From Paenibacillus_D tarimensis_A (GTDB taxonomy: Bacteria; Bacillota; Bacilli; Paenibacillales; Paenibacillaceae), in assembly GCA_041281825.1 (NCBI GenBank), contig CP166298.1, forward strand, positions 5,022,001-5,086,000: a stretch of DNA of 64,000 bases, given 5' to 3'. Below, in pieces: positions 24,393-32,173 of the stretch (position 1 is the stretch's first letter; each line of letters begins with the position of its first letter). The position numbers and the translations under genes were made by a program. The notes beneath the pieces were generated by a model. That model did not search any database. It had not been told where the DNA came from and saw only the letters and a list, made by a program, of their open reading frames with translations.

Positions 24393-25589
24393 TCAATCCA
24401 AGGGCGTGCCATATAGCGGGTTAGATACCGAAACCTTCTGCCCGTCGCGTATATATACACGAGGCACACGTTCGGACAGCATGCACGTCACTTCGTAGTT
24501 AAGTGTCCCAAGCTTTCCCGCAATGTCGTCGGCCGTTATCGAAATTCCGCCCTGGCTGCCCAGCAATATAACCTCTTCCCCTTCTTGCACGGGTGACAGG
24601 CCGGGTAAGCCATCCAGCGCAATCATGCATTGGTCCATGCATATGGTGCCTCTAACCGGCACCTTGTGCCCGCGCACCAGCACTTCCGCCGAGCCGCTAA
24701 GCATCCGGCTGTATCCGTCGGCATAACCGACAGGAAGCGTTCCGATCCGTTCCGTGCCGCCGGACACGTAGCGCTTCCCATAGCTGATTCCCCAGCCGGG
24801 AGGCACTTCCTTAACCTTAACGATCTCCGTCTTCAGGGATAGAACCGGACGCAGCTCAATCCGCTGCCGGTTCACTTCCGCGGACGGATATAGTCCGTAC
24901 ATGCCGATGCCGAGCCGGAGCATTCCGCCTGTCCATTCGGGCGTATCCATTCCCGTTGCGCTGTTGCCTGCATGGACGATCGGGATCGGCAAGGCATTTC
25001 CTTTAATATATTCTTCTACTTCGCGGAAACGGTCGTACTGCAGTTTCGTATAGGTCTTATCCGCTTCGTCCGCGCAGGCAAAATGCGTAAACACGCCTTC
25101 CACTTCAATCATTGACGTTTGCAGCGCGCGCCGGATGAACGATTGCCAGTCCTGTCCGGCGAGAATCCCCAGCCTGCCCATTCCGGTGTCGATCTTAATA
25201 TGAACCTTGAGCCGCTTAGAGGATGGCGGAAGCGTAGATGCGGCTTCGAGCACATCCTCGCGGAATAATGCAACCGTAATATTTAACTCGCGTGCGATTG
25301 CCAGCCCTTCCGGCCCCACAAACCCGAGCACCATGAGAGGTGCCGATATTCCTGCGTTCCGAAGTTGAATCGCTTCGTCCAGAAAAGCCACACCCAGGTA
25401 ATCGGCACCGCATCGGACGGCTTCACGGGCAATCTGAACCGCACCGTGCCCGTAGGCATTGGCTTTGACCGAGGCCATTAGCCGAACGCCGCCCGGTACC
25501 GCTTGCCGGAAAGCGGCGATATTGCGGCTTAGCGCATCCAGCGATATTTCAGCTCTTGTCGGTCGAAAATATGGAACCAAGCAAGTCAC
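24393..25589 (-). CDS. alr: Alanine racemase
   Basis: 398 residues. Interconverts L- and D-alanine for peptidoglycan. The PLP lysine is in MASVKANAYGHGAV, the second catalytic base Tyr in GISYGKRYVSGG, and GTICMDQCMI and HAGNSATG complete the family pattern. GTG at 25589 follows AGGAGAA closely; a TTG three codons later is an alternative. A consensus promoter lies 32 bases upstream. Sits between ydcC and ndoAI as in Bacillus subtilis. Confidence 0.95.
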   Translation of the reverse strand: MTCLVPYFRPTRAEISLDALSRNIAAFRQAVPGGVRLMASVKANAYGHGAVQIAREAVRCGADYLGVAFLDEAIQLRNAGISAPLMVLGFVGPEGLAIARELNITVALFREDVLEAASTLPPSSKRLKVHIKIDTGMGRLGILAGQDWQSFIRRALQTSMIEVEGVFTHFACADEADKTYTKLQYDRFREVEEYIKGNALPIPIVHAGNSATGMDTPEWTGGMLRLGIGMYGLYPSAEVNRQRIELRPVLSLKTEIVKVKEVPPGWGISYGKRYVSGGTERIGTLPVGYADGYSRMLSGSAEVLVRGHKVPVRGTICMDQCMIALDGLPGLSPVQEGEEVILLGSQGGISITADDIAGKLGTLNYEVTCMLSERVPRVYIRDGQKVSVSNPLYGTPLD

Positions 25590-25620
25590 CTTCTCCTATT
25601 CCATGAACCCAATAGTATTA

Positions 25621-25649
25621 ATGTTATACGGTTCGGCAACTGCTGTCAA
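25621..25649 (-). promoter_or_regulatory. Sigma-A-type promoter for alr
   Basis: Minus strand TTGACA (25644-25649), 17-base spacer, TAACAT (25621-25626), 32 bases ahead of the alr start. Confidence 0.65.
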
Positions 25650-25676
25650 TGAACAACCGAAAGATACCGCCTGGAA

Positions 25677-26795
25677 TTATTTGCTCATTTCATTTTGAAC
25701 GGATTGGGCGACCTTGATCATTTCATCTTCAGGCAATGTAGAGCTCGACAACCGGTACTCGATGCCTTCATAAGTCCAGGTAAGCGTACGCAGCTCTTCA
25801 CCGCTCATCAATCCGACCGTGTGTCCGAGCCCGACGATATACCCCGGAACAGCCGCAGCCGCCTGATCGTTCGGACGCGTCTGGATCAGCGTATAGTCGT
25901 ATGTCCCGGTAAAACGCATCATTACCCCTTTGTTGCCCTTGAACGTAATATCGCTGTAATCTTTCATTGCGACGCCTTCCGGATAATATCCCGGCTCCAT
26001 GACGATCTCATCATCCTGGGCTGCTGCTTCCTCCGCCGGTTCACCGGCAGTATCTTCAGCTTCCCCTTCTTCCTGTTCCTCAGCGCCTTCGGCAGCCGGA
26101 TCGTCTTCCTGCACGCCTTCCGCCTCTTCATCCGGCGTCGTCATCGCTGATTTGTCCTCTCCCGGTGCGCCCATGTTGCGCTGCATATCGAACGCGCCTT
26201 CTTCAAATTTGGCGCCGAACTCGAATTGGTCGAACTGCACTTCCACCATCACTGCAGCATTCGTATCGCTGACCTGCACCTGGCGAGGCGTGTAGTCCTC
26301 TTTGCTCAGCCATATCTTTTGCCTTGCGAGCGAGCCGTTTTGGTAATTGGCCATGACGTCGAACACATAAGCATCCTTGTCAATGACGAATTGTCTGGAG
26401 TTATCGAGCAAAATGCTCTGTACCAGCGTTTGATAGAGATAGACCTGGCCCTGGTTTTCCGGCCAATCGCTCTGGAAGCGGAAGCTTTTGTTGAGGCGCG
26501 GCGTCAGAACGAATACGCCGTCCTCGTTGCGCAGTACGATTTGTGTAATGTCCTTCTGGGTGTTCGTCAATGCAATGCGGTAATATTGCGGCTTCTGATA
26601 CCATACTTCCACATCATACTTTAACGGCTGCTGTCCTGTGTGGAGGGTCATCGTCCCGCTCCCTTTGTAGCTTTCCATGCTGCTCACGACTTTTCCTAAA
26701 TCCTTCACTACCGATTCAGCGTCCTTCGTTCCGCATCCGGCAAGTACTACCGAAACGCAAACGATGATTGCCGCAATCCACTTGATGCGACGCAT
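25677..26795 (-). CDS. ydcC: YdcC/LolA-like lipoprotein
   Basis: 372 residues from the ATG at 26795 (SD GAGGGGAT); the frame is open to 26828 but lacks an SD there. Signal with lipobox VVLAGCGT, so anchored outside the membrane. Two LolA/RseB-like beta regions (about 30-205 and 275-370; for example GSGTMTLHTGQQPLKYDVEV) are joined by a Glu/Ala-rich low-complexity linker (about 225-270). Bacillus YdcC is needed for sporulation under some conditions. Directly upstream of alr but alr has its own promoter. Confidence 0.85.
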   Translation of the reverse strand: MRRIKWIAAIIVCVSVVLAGCGTKDAESVVKDLGKVVSSMESYKGSGTMTLHTGQQPLKYDVEVWYQKPQYYRIALTNTQKDITQIVLRNEDGVFVLTPRLNKSFRFQSDWPENQGQVYLYQTLVQSILLDNSRQFVIDKDAYVFDVMANYQNGSLARQKIWLSKEDYTPRQVQVSDTNAAVMVEVQFDQFEFGAKFEEGAFDMQRNMGAPGEDKSAMTTPDEEAEGVQEDDPAAEGAEEQEEGEAEDTAGEPAEEAAAQDDEIVMEPGYYPEGVAMKDYSDITFKGNKGVMMRFTGTYDYTLIQTRPNDQAAAAVPGYIVGLGHTVGLMSGEELRTLTWTYEGIEYRLSSSTLPEDEMIKVAQSVQNEMSK

Positions 26796-26980
26796 GAAGA
26801 TCATCCCCTCTGCACATTGTTTTTCCAACTGCTAACATGTCTATGAGGGAACTTGGACAATTATGCAGACTAGCTTGACGAGCGTGACAAGCGGGCGGCA
26901 ACGTATTTTGGGCCGGGAAGAACAGTACATAAAGACGTGACATTTTCATATATATTGCCATAAAAGCCTGAGGTGAGCGC

Positions 26981-28555
26981 ATGCGGATTTATGTTGCCGG
27001 GGACAATGACAACTTGAGGCATTTATCACAAAAATTTAAAGAAAACCTGCAAGAGCTAATCTTCATCAATCCGCATATTACGAACCCGGACCAGAACATA
27101 TGCGGGACGATTGTTTATATGCCCTTGCATGCGCCGCAATCCGGATGCCAATTGCCGGTTCCGGCTTGTTCTCCCTTTGAAATAGCATTTATGGAACAAT
27201 GGGTACCGCTCACTCCGTTATCCGAAATGGCTTATTTCGAATATGACGTACTCATTATCGGAACCGGAGCCGGAGGCGGGGCCGCTCTGTGGAGGTTATG
27301 CGAACAGCTTGGCGGAACGGGAATACGGGTCGGGGTTATCGAGAGAGGCGGCCTTCTCCTTCCGACGGCCGCATTAAACGTACCTACATTATCGAATTGG
27401 CTTGATATGATGAAATACTATCTGAGTCCGAACGTATCCGTCCCGATCGGCAAAGCACTGCCCGAATATCCGGATGCGCGGCTCGTATATGCTCTGGGCG
27501 GAAGAACGTTATTCTGGGCGGCTACTGCACTGCGCATTCCGCCCTTTGAGTTTATAAACTGGCCGATTACGTACAAAGAAATTGAACCTTATTACAACAT
27601 CGCCGAACAAGTCATGTCGGTCAGCCGGTACACGTCGCCTGTAAACGAGCTGCTGCTCAGACGACTATGGCAGGGCGGATATCCTGAATCCGGACTTCTT
27701 CCGGAAGCGGTTGAACGTAACGGCAGCAGCGTCTTATTCAGCTCCCTTAATTTTATTGCAGAAGCCTTGCGGCTTGGATCCTTCGATTTAGCCGTAAATG
27801 CCAGAGCCGTTCAAATTATGACCGATGAGCAGAAAGTCACTGGAGTGAGGGTTATGACTCCCGAAAAAACGTACTATTACTTGAAAGCAAAGACTGTGAT
27901 CGTTGCCGGAGGGACCTTCGAAACTCCTCGCCTGCTTCTAAACTCCCGGATTCCGGGAGGAGCGATCGGGCATTATCTCATTAATCATTCTTATTTGAAA
28001 TCCCAGGGAACTTTAAGTCCGCAGGACACAGCCGAAGGCGGAATCGCGTTATCGATTCCGGAGACGGAGAATAGACCCTATCAATTTAAAATGACGGGAG
28101 AAAGGACTTATCTGGAGTACGATGTCACCGGTTCCATCGTCCCCCGATATGAGAATCATGTTTATTTGGATCCGGGCACTACGGATGAGTACGGAGTTCC
28201 CGGAATCCAAGTAAATTTCTCCTATAGCGAGACTGATGCGGCAATTATTCGTGAGATGGTCATGGCAGTCCGAAATGTCGCATCCGTTATGAGAGCGGAT
28301 TTGTCCGCAACGCCAGACAGGCCGGAAATATGTATTTGGCCTCCGGGGGCGGACAACCATGACGGCGGAACATGCCGTATGGGCAATAATCCATTCACGT
28401 CGGCAACGGATCGCTACGGTCGAATCCACGCCATATCCGGCCTGTATGTCGCCGATAACAGCCTGATCCCTTCATTCGGAGCGGTAAGCCCCACGTTGAC
28501 TACCGTCGCCCTGGCAATTCGAACTGCGGACCATATCGCTCAGCTGCTGAAATAA
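26981..28555 (+). CDS. GMC oxidoreductase with N-terminal LysM-like domain
   Basis: 524 residues; ATG behind GAGGTGAG. Residues 3-48 (YVAGDNDNLRHLSQKFKENL, INPHI, IVYMP) fit a LysM module. From about 88 on it is a GMC-type FAD enzyme: dinucleotide motif VLIIGTGAGGGAALWRL, ALGGRTLFW, VIVAGGTFETPRLLLN, and C-terminal DGGTCRMG with ADNSLIPSFGAVSPTLTTVA. GMC enzymes oxidise alcohols, sugars or gluconates. No signal peptide is visible, so a LysM on a cytoplasmic or spore-associated enzyme is unusual; spore-coat localisation is one possibility. Stands alone, convergent with the CobW gene. Confidence 0.85.
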   Translation: MRIYVAGDNDNLRHLSQKFKENLQELIFINPHITNPDQNICGTIVYMPLHAPQSGCQLPVPACSPFEIAFMEQWVPLTPLSEMAYFEYDVLIIGTGAGGGAALWRLCEQLGGTGIRVGVIERGGLLLPTAALNVPTLSNWLDMMKYYLSPNVSVPIGKALPEYPDARLVYALGGRTLFWAATALRIPPFEFINWPITYKEIEPYYNIAEQVMSVSRYTSPVNELLLRRLWQGGYPESGLLPEAVERNGSSVLFSSLNFIAEALRLGSFDLAVNARAVQIMTDEQKVTGVRVMTPEKTYYYLKAKTVIVAGGTFETPRLLLNSRIPGGAIGHYLINHSYLKSQGTLSPQDTAEGGIALSIPETENRPYQFKMTGERTYLEYDVTGSIVPRYENHVYLDPGTTDEYGVPGIQVNFSYSETDAAIIREMVMAVRNVASVMRADLSATPDRPEICIWPPGADNHDGGTCRMGNNPFTSATDRYGRIHAISGLYVADNSLIPSFGAVSPTLTTVALAIRTADHIAQLLK

Positions 28556-28573
28556 CCCGTCGGCTGGAGGGAT

Positions 28574-29629
28574 TCAGCTTTCCAGCTTCCGCAGCTCATC
28601 AAGCAGCCATGATTTGGAGAAATGCTCGCCGATAAAAACGGCAACGTCATTTACTATCGCCTGCGGAGTTATGCGGATGAACTCGACTTCCCGGTATGCA
28701 AACTGGAACAAAAACCGGCTTGGCGTATCGGTAAAAGTGACGATTCCCTTCGCCCGGTACACCTCGCTCGGCAGCCGCTTAAGCAGCGCTTCAAACGCGT
28801 GACTATCCACCGGTTTATTTAAATAATGGGTAACGACCATGACGTGATCGTGGGACTCATGCACATGGAGCTGGCCTTGAGGACGCTCGCCCTCCATATG
28901 ATCTCCATGTTCATCATGCTCGTGATGGTCATGTCCGCAGCATAATCCCGAACCGCAGCTCCGCTCACCGGAATCGGCCGGTTTCGATTTGAATACATCT
29001 TTCTGCAGCTCAGGCGCCGACAACCCAAACCGCTCCAAGGGGATGACGCATTGGACCGTCACGATCATCGGAGCGCTTGCATTCCATTCCCGGACCAGCT
29101 GCTCGACCTCGACGATTTCTTCCGATGCCAATCGATCCGCCTTGTTACAGACAAGATGGGTCGCACAGCGGATTTGCTCCTGCATCAGCTTGAACGTGCG
29201 ATCTCTCCCTTTCCGGCTCATCTCGAGCAGTCCCGGACCGTCAACAACGGTCGTCACCGATTGCAGATCGATGTGCACCAGCAGCGCAGCTTCCGTGACC
29301 CCGTCGATAATTTCAAGCGGATTGGCCGCTCCGGTCGATTCGATCAGAATGACTTCGGGCTGATGCTCATCGATCAGCGCCTTGATTTCCATACTTAAAT
29401 CGCCGCGGATCGTACAGCAAATACACCCGCTTAGCATTTCGCTCATCGGGACCTGACCGTCGACAAGCTGGCCGTCGAGATTAACGTCCCCGATTTCATT
29501 CATAATGATAGCCGCTTTAATCTCCTGAGACCCGTAATATTCAAGCAGTCTCTTTAGCAGCGTTGTCTTGCCGCCACCCAGAAATCCGGATAACAAGTGT
29601 ACCGGAATCGGCTTTTTTGGTACATCCAT
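28574..29629 (-). CDS. CobW/ZNG-type GTPase, putative zinc metallochaperone
   Basis: 351 residues. P-loop LSGFLGGGKTTLLKRL, metal-binding CxCC in MLSGCICCTIRGDL, guanine-specificity NKAD, all typical of COG0523 GTPases. A His/Asp-rich insert near 225-265 (CCGHDHHEHDEHGDHM) can bind zinc, and the C-terminal CobW_C domain follows. A Zur-type box overlaps the promoter, as for Bacillus YciC/ZagA, which delivers zinc during deficiency. Closely convergent with the GMC gene (18 bases). Confidence 0.9.
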   Translation of the reverse strand: MDVPKKPIPVHLLSGFLGGGKTTLLKRLLEYYGSQEIKAAIIMNEIGDVNLDGQLVDGQVPMSEMLSGCICCTIRGDLSMEIKALIDEHQPEVILIESTGAANPLEIIDGVTEAALLVHIDLQSVTTVVDGPGLLEMSRKGRDRTFKLMQEQIRCATHLVCNKADRLASEEIVEVEQLVREWNASAPMIVTVQCVIPLERFGLSAPELQKDVFKSKPADSGERSCGSGLCCGHDHHEHDEHGDHMEGERPQGQLHVHESHDHVMVVTHYLNKPVDSHAFEALLKRLPSEVYRAKGIVTFTDTPSRFLFQFAYREVEFIRITPQAIVNDVAVFIGEHFSKSWLLDELRKLES

Positions 29630-29679
29630 TTCATTTCCGACCCTTCTTATATAACATTAGTTCTACCTGCTATGCCGGA

Positions 29680-29709
29680 ATTATAACGTAATCGTTACGA
29701 TTTTGACAA
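29680..29709 (-). promoter_or_regulatory. Promoter with overlapping Zur-type box
   Basis: Minus strand TTGTCA (29704-29709), 18-base spacer, TATAAT (29680-29685). The spacer holds TCGTAACGATTACGT, matching 12 of 14 fixed positions of the Bacillus Zur box TCGTAATNATTACGA, so binding would block RNA polymerase when zinc is ample. Confidence 0.7.
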
Positions 29710-29738
29710 CCTTTATTATTTAACTGTCAGACAAACGA

Positions 29739-29771
29739 TAAAAAAGTGCGGAACGCCTAGGTTCCACACTT
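29739..29771 (-). terminator. Intrinsic terminator after glgA
   Basis: AAGTGTGGAAC/GTTCCGCACTT stem with a 6-base loop and a six-T tract on the minus strand, 17 bases after the glgA stop. Confidence 0.85.
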
Positions 29772-29787
29772 GACCGGCTGCTTCTAT

Positions 29788-31233
29788 TTAACTGTGGACG
29801 GGGACAAGGGTTTCCAGATATAGCCGCTTGTACTGTATGGCCGACTCTTGCCAGCTGTAATCGCCGCTTATCGCATTTTTAACAATGGTTTTCCAGTGAT
29901 CCGGCCTGTTATAGAAACTGAGCGCATAACGGATTGTATGCAGCATCTCGTGGGCATTATAATTCGCAAAAGAAAAACCGTTTCCTTCTCCGGTCCATTC
30001 ATTGTAAGGCTGCACCGTGTCCTTCAACCCCCCGGTTTCTCTCACAATCGGAATGCTTCCGTACCGCAGCGCTATCAGCTGCCCCAGCCCGCAAGGTTCA
30101 AATTGAGACGGCATAAGAAAATAATCGGAAGAAGCGTAAATTTGACGGGCCAATCCTTCGTCAAACCGGATCTGGACCGACAGCTTGGACGTATATCTGC
30201 GGGCCATTTCGGTAAATAATCCCTCATAGTGGGGATCGCCGCTTCCTAACATTATTAACTGAATATCATCCTGCTCAATCAGATCCTGCAGCATATATTC
30301 GACCAGATCAAGCCCCTTCTGCCGAGTCAAACGGGTTACCATGCCGATCATCGGCACGTCCTGCCGTTCCTCTAAACCGCATGTTCGCTGCAGTTCCAGC
30401 TTGTTAAGCTGTTTCTTAACGGGGCTGGACCTGTACCGGTAAGGGATACACGGATCGGTTGCGGGATTGTAAGCCTTATCGTCGATTCCGTTCACAATAC
30501 CGCTCAGCCGGCTGCCGGCCCAGCGCAATACGCCGTCCAGCCCTTCTCCAAAGTGCTCCGTTTGAATTTCTTCGGCATACGTTCGGCTAACGGTCGTTAC
30601 GCGGTCCGAATATTGTATCCCGCCTTTCATGAAGCTAACGCCGCCCTTGAATTCCAGCTTTTCGTGATGAAAATAATGATGATCGAGACCGAGCAGATCA
30701 TCAAGCACTTCGTAAGGAAATACCCCCTGGTACTGTAAGTTGTGGATCGTAAATACGATTCGGATGCCGGAATAAAACGGGTTGTCCCCGTAATGGTTCC
30801 GGAGCAGCGGTCCAATCATTCCAGTGTGCCAATCGTGGCTGTGAATGATGTCCGGCTGATAATCGATATGGGGCAATGCCTGTAGTATGGCCCGGTTAAA
30901 GAATGCAAAACGTTCCGCATCGTCGTAGTGGCCGTACAAGCTGTCACGGGAGCCGAAATAGTATTCGTTGTCGATAAAATAAGTTGTTATCCCATCGTGC
31001 GTCAGCTCGAATATGCCGCAATAGGACTGTCTCCAGCCGACCGGCACATCGAAGCTTCCAACAAACCGCATGGAGGACGTATACTCGGGTGGAATCGATT
31101 TGTATTTCGGGAGGATGACTCTGATATCGCTTCCGGTTTGGCTTAGCGCTTTAGGCAGCGCTCCAATGACATCCGCCAATCCTCCCGTTTTCACAAAAGG
31201 GCTTCCTTCCGCCGCGGCAAACAACACTCTCAT
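29788..31233 (-). CDS. glgA: Glycogen synthase
   Basis: 481 residues from the ATG at 31233 (MRVLFAAAEGSPFVKTGGLA), the family's conserved start and length. The frame is open to 31368 and would add 45 basic residues that look unconserved; AAGGAT lies about 12 bases from the chosen ATG. GT5 enzyme using ADP-glucose: KTGGLADVIGALPKAL binding loop, HSHDWHTGM, and the GT-B C-terminal motif SQFEPCGLGQLIALRYGSIP. Solitary here, without glgBCDP neighbours. Confidence 0.93.
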   Translation of the reverse strand: MRVLFAAAEGSPFVKTGGLADVIGALPKALSQTGSDIRVILPKYKSIPPEYTSSMRFVGSFDVPVGWRQSYCGIFELTHDGITTYFIDNEYYFGSRDSLYGHYDDAERFAFFNRAILQALPHIDYQPDIIHSHDWHTGMIGPLLRNHYGDNPFYSGIRIVFTIHNLQYQGVFPYEVLDDLLGLDHHYFHHEKLEFKGGVSFMKGGIQYSDRVTTVSRTYAEEIQTEHFGEGLDGVLRWAGSRLSGIVNGIDDKAYNPATDPCIPYRYRSSPVKKQLNKLELQRTCGLEERQDVPMIGMVTRLTRQKGLDLVEYMLQDLIEQDDIQLIMLGSGDPHYEGLFTEMARRYTSKLSVQIRFDEGLARQIYASSDYFLMPSQFEPCGLGQLIALRYGSIPIVRETGGLKDTVQPYNEWTGEGNGFSFANYNAHEMLHTIRYALSFYNRPDHWKTIVKNAISGDYSWQESAIQYKRLYLETLVPVHS

Positions 31234-31468
31234 CTCTCCAACACCATCCTTCGCACTTTTTCCTCGCCTCACCGACTTCCGCCTGACTTTAAACCTCTGA
31301 AGAATCGCCTGATCTTCAATTCTTTTTTGCAGCACCATCTCCTCTTTCTGCCGGATTGACTGAGCCAATGAATGCTATTAAGAGACAGGTTATATATTTA
31401 CATATAGTTCTGCAGACATGCAGCGGATTCCTCTTCGATTTACCAATTCTATATATTTTAGATTTATA

Positions 31469-31496
31469 TTGACAGCCTTAACGTCATTTATATAAG
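31469..31496 (+). promoter_or_regulatory. Promoter of the c-di-GMP riboswitch transcript
   Basis: TTGACA (31469-31474), 16-base spacer, TATAAG (31491-31496). Transcription would begin near 31503, right at the 5' strand of the aptamer's P1 helix. Confidence 0.7.
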
Positions 31497-31502
31497 ATAA
31501 TA

Positions 31503-31611
31503 CTGCTTATGAAAAAAGGCACACTTGCTGAAAAGCAAGGCCGCAAAATTCCAGGCCTAAAGGACTGCGTCCAAAGGCGGCTGAATTGCCGATAAGCAGG
31601 AAGCATCCTGC
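31503..31611 (+). promoter_or_regulatory. Cyclic di-GMP-I (GEMM) riboswitch
   Basis: P1 is CTGCTTAT (31503-31510) with ATAAGCAG (31592-31599), continued by GGCA/TGCC. P2 is CTTGCT-GAAA-AGCAAG with a GNRA tetraloop, followed by GCCGCAAAA; P3 carries the tetraloop-receptor-like CCAGGCCTAAAG, and the 3' side reads AAAGGCGGCTGAATTGCC, all as in the class-I c-di-GMP consensus. The 3' strand of P1 (GCAG) is also the 5' arm of a second hairpin GCAGGA-AGCA-TCCTGC (31596-31611), so ligand-stabilised P1 and that hairpin exclude each other. This gives a plausible expression switch for the next gene. Direction (on or off) is not decidable from sequence. Confidence 0.9.
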
Positions 31612-31649
31612 CTGATTCGGTTATTATTTAACGAAAGGTAAGGGATTGT

Positions 31650-31883
31650 GTGAGCGTAAAAGATCTTGTTGTGAAATTAGCCAAATGTGAGTTGGAGGTC
31701 GGACCGAAGAAGAAACTGCTGAACAAGAAGGTAGACGGTCAGCAAGTGGATGTTAAGTTTTGCAGCGGATGCAAGCAATGGAAGCCGGTTGACAAGTTTC
31801 ACGTAGACAAGAAAGGCGTGGGCGGAAGAAAATCGAAATGCATCAGATGCAGGGCGGCGAAAAACCGCTTAAGTATAGGGTAG
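31650..31883 (+). CDS. 77-residue CxxC zinc-ribbon-like protein under riboswitch control
   Basis: GTG start at 31650 with GAAAGGTAAGGG upstream. A basic helical N-terminus (VKDLVVKLAKCELEVGPKKK) is followed by a two-CxxC knuckle (VKFCSGCKQWKPVDKFHVDK, then KSKCIRCRAAKN). The knuckle resembles zinc ribbons found next to HNH or endonuclease VII-like domains in phages, but no nuclease domain is present. Small and basic, it could bind nucleic acid. Single-gene transcript: promoter, riboswitch, gene, terminator. Confidence 0.85.
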   Translation: MSVKDLVVKLAKCELEVGPKKKLLNKKVDGQQVDVKFCSGCKQWKPVDKFHVDKKGVGGRKSKCIRCRAAKNRLSIG

Positions 31884-31892
31884 TACATAAGT

Positions 31893-31918
31893 AAAGAGGC
31901 CTCCTAGGGCCTCTTTTT
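31893..31918 (+). terminator. Intrinsic terminator after the zinc-ribbon gene
   Basis: AGAGGCC/GGGCCTCT stem with a short loop and a TTTTTT tract, 10 bases after the stop codon. Confidence 0.9.
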
Positions 31919-32032
31919 CATTAGTTTATCAAGGTTTTGGCCGACATAATTTACATTCGGATATCCATTATAGCGCTTAAGTCGGGCTGGTTATGCACTC
32001 AAAATTGTTTTATTGAAAAAAGGAAGGATTCT

Positions 32033-32173
32033 ATGAATTGTCGCTATGAGAAGGATGGTAAAGCTCAAGTCCGCGAAGTCCCGCCGCGACGAATCGGGGA
32101 ATGCTCTCAAAGTTATTTTGCTGACCGGGATGGGCCAATACTGGATTATGTGATCACCACATCCTCAACATAA
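32033..32173 (+). CDS. Possible 46-residue protein
   Basis: ATG at 32033 with GGAAGGA 4 bases upstream; begins MNCRYEKDGKAQVREVPPRR. Its last 28 bases overlap the 3' end of the convergent tailspike-like gene. No family recognised and it may be chance. Confidence 0.3.
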   Translation: MNCRYEKDGKAQVREVPPRRIGECSQSYFADRDGPILDYVITTSST

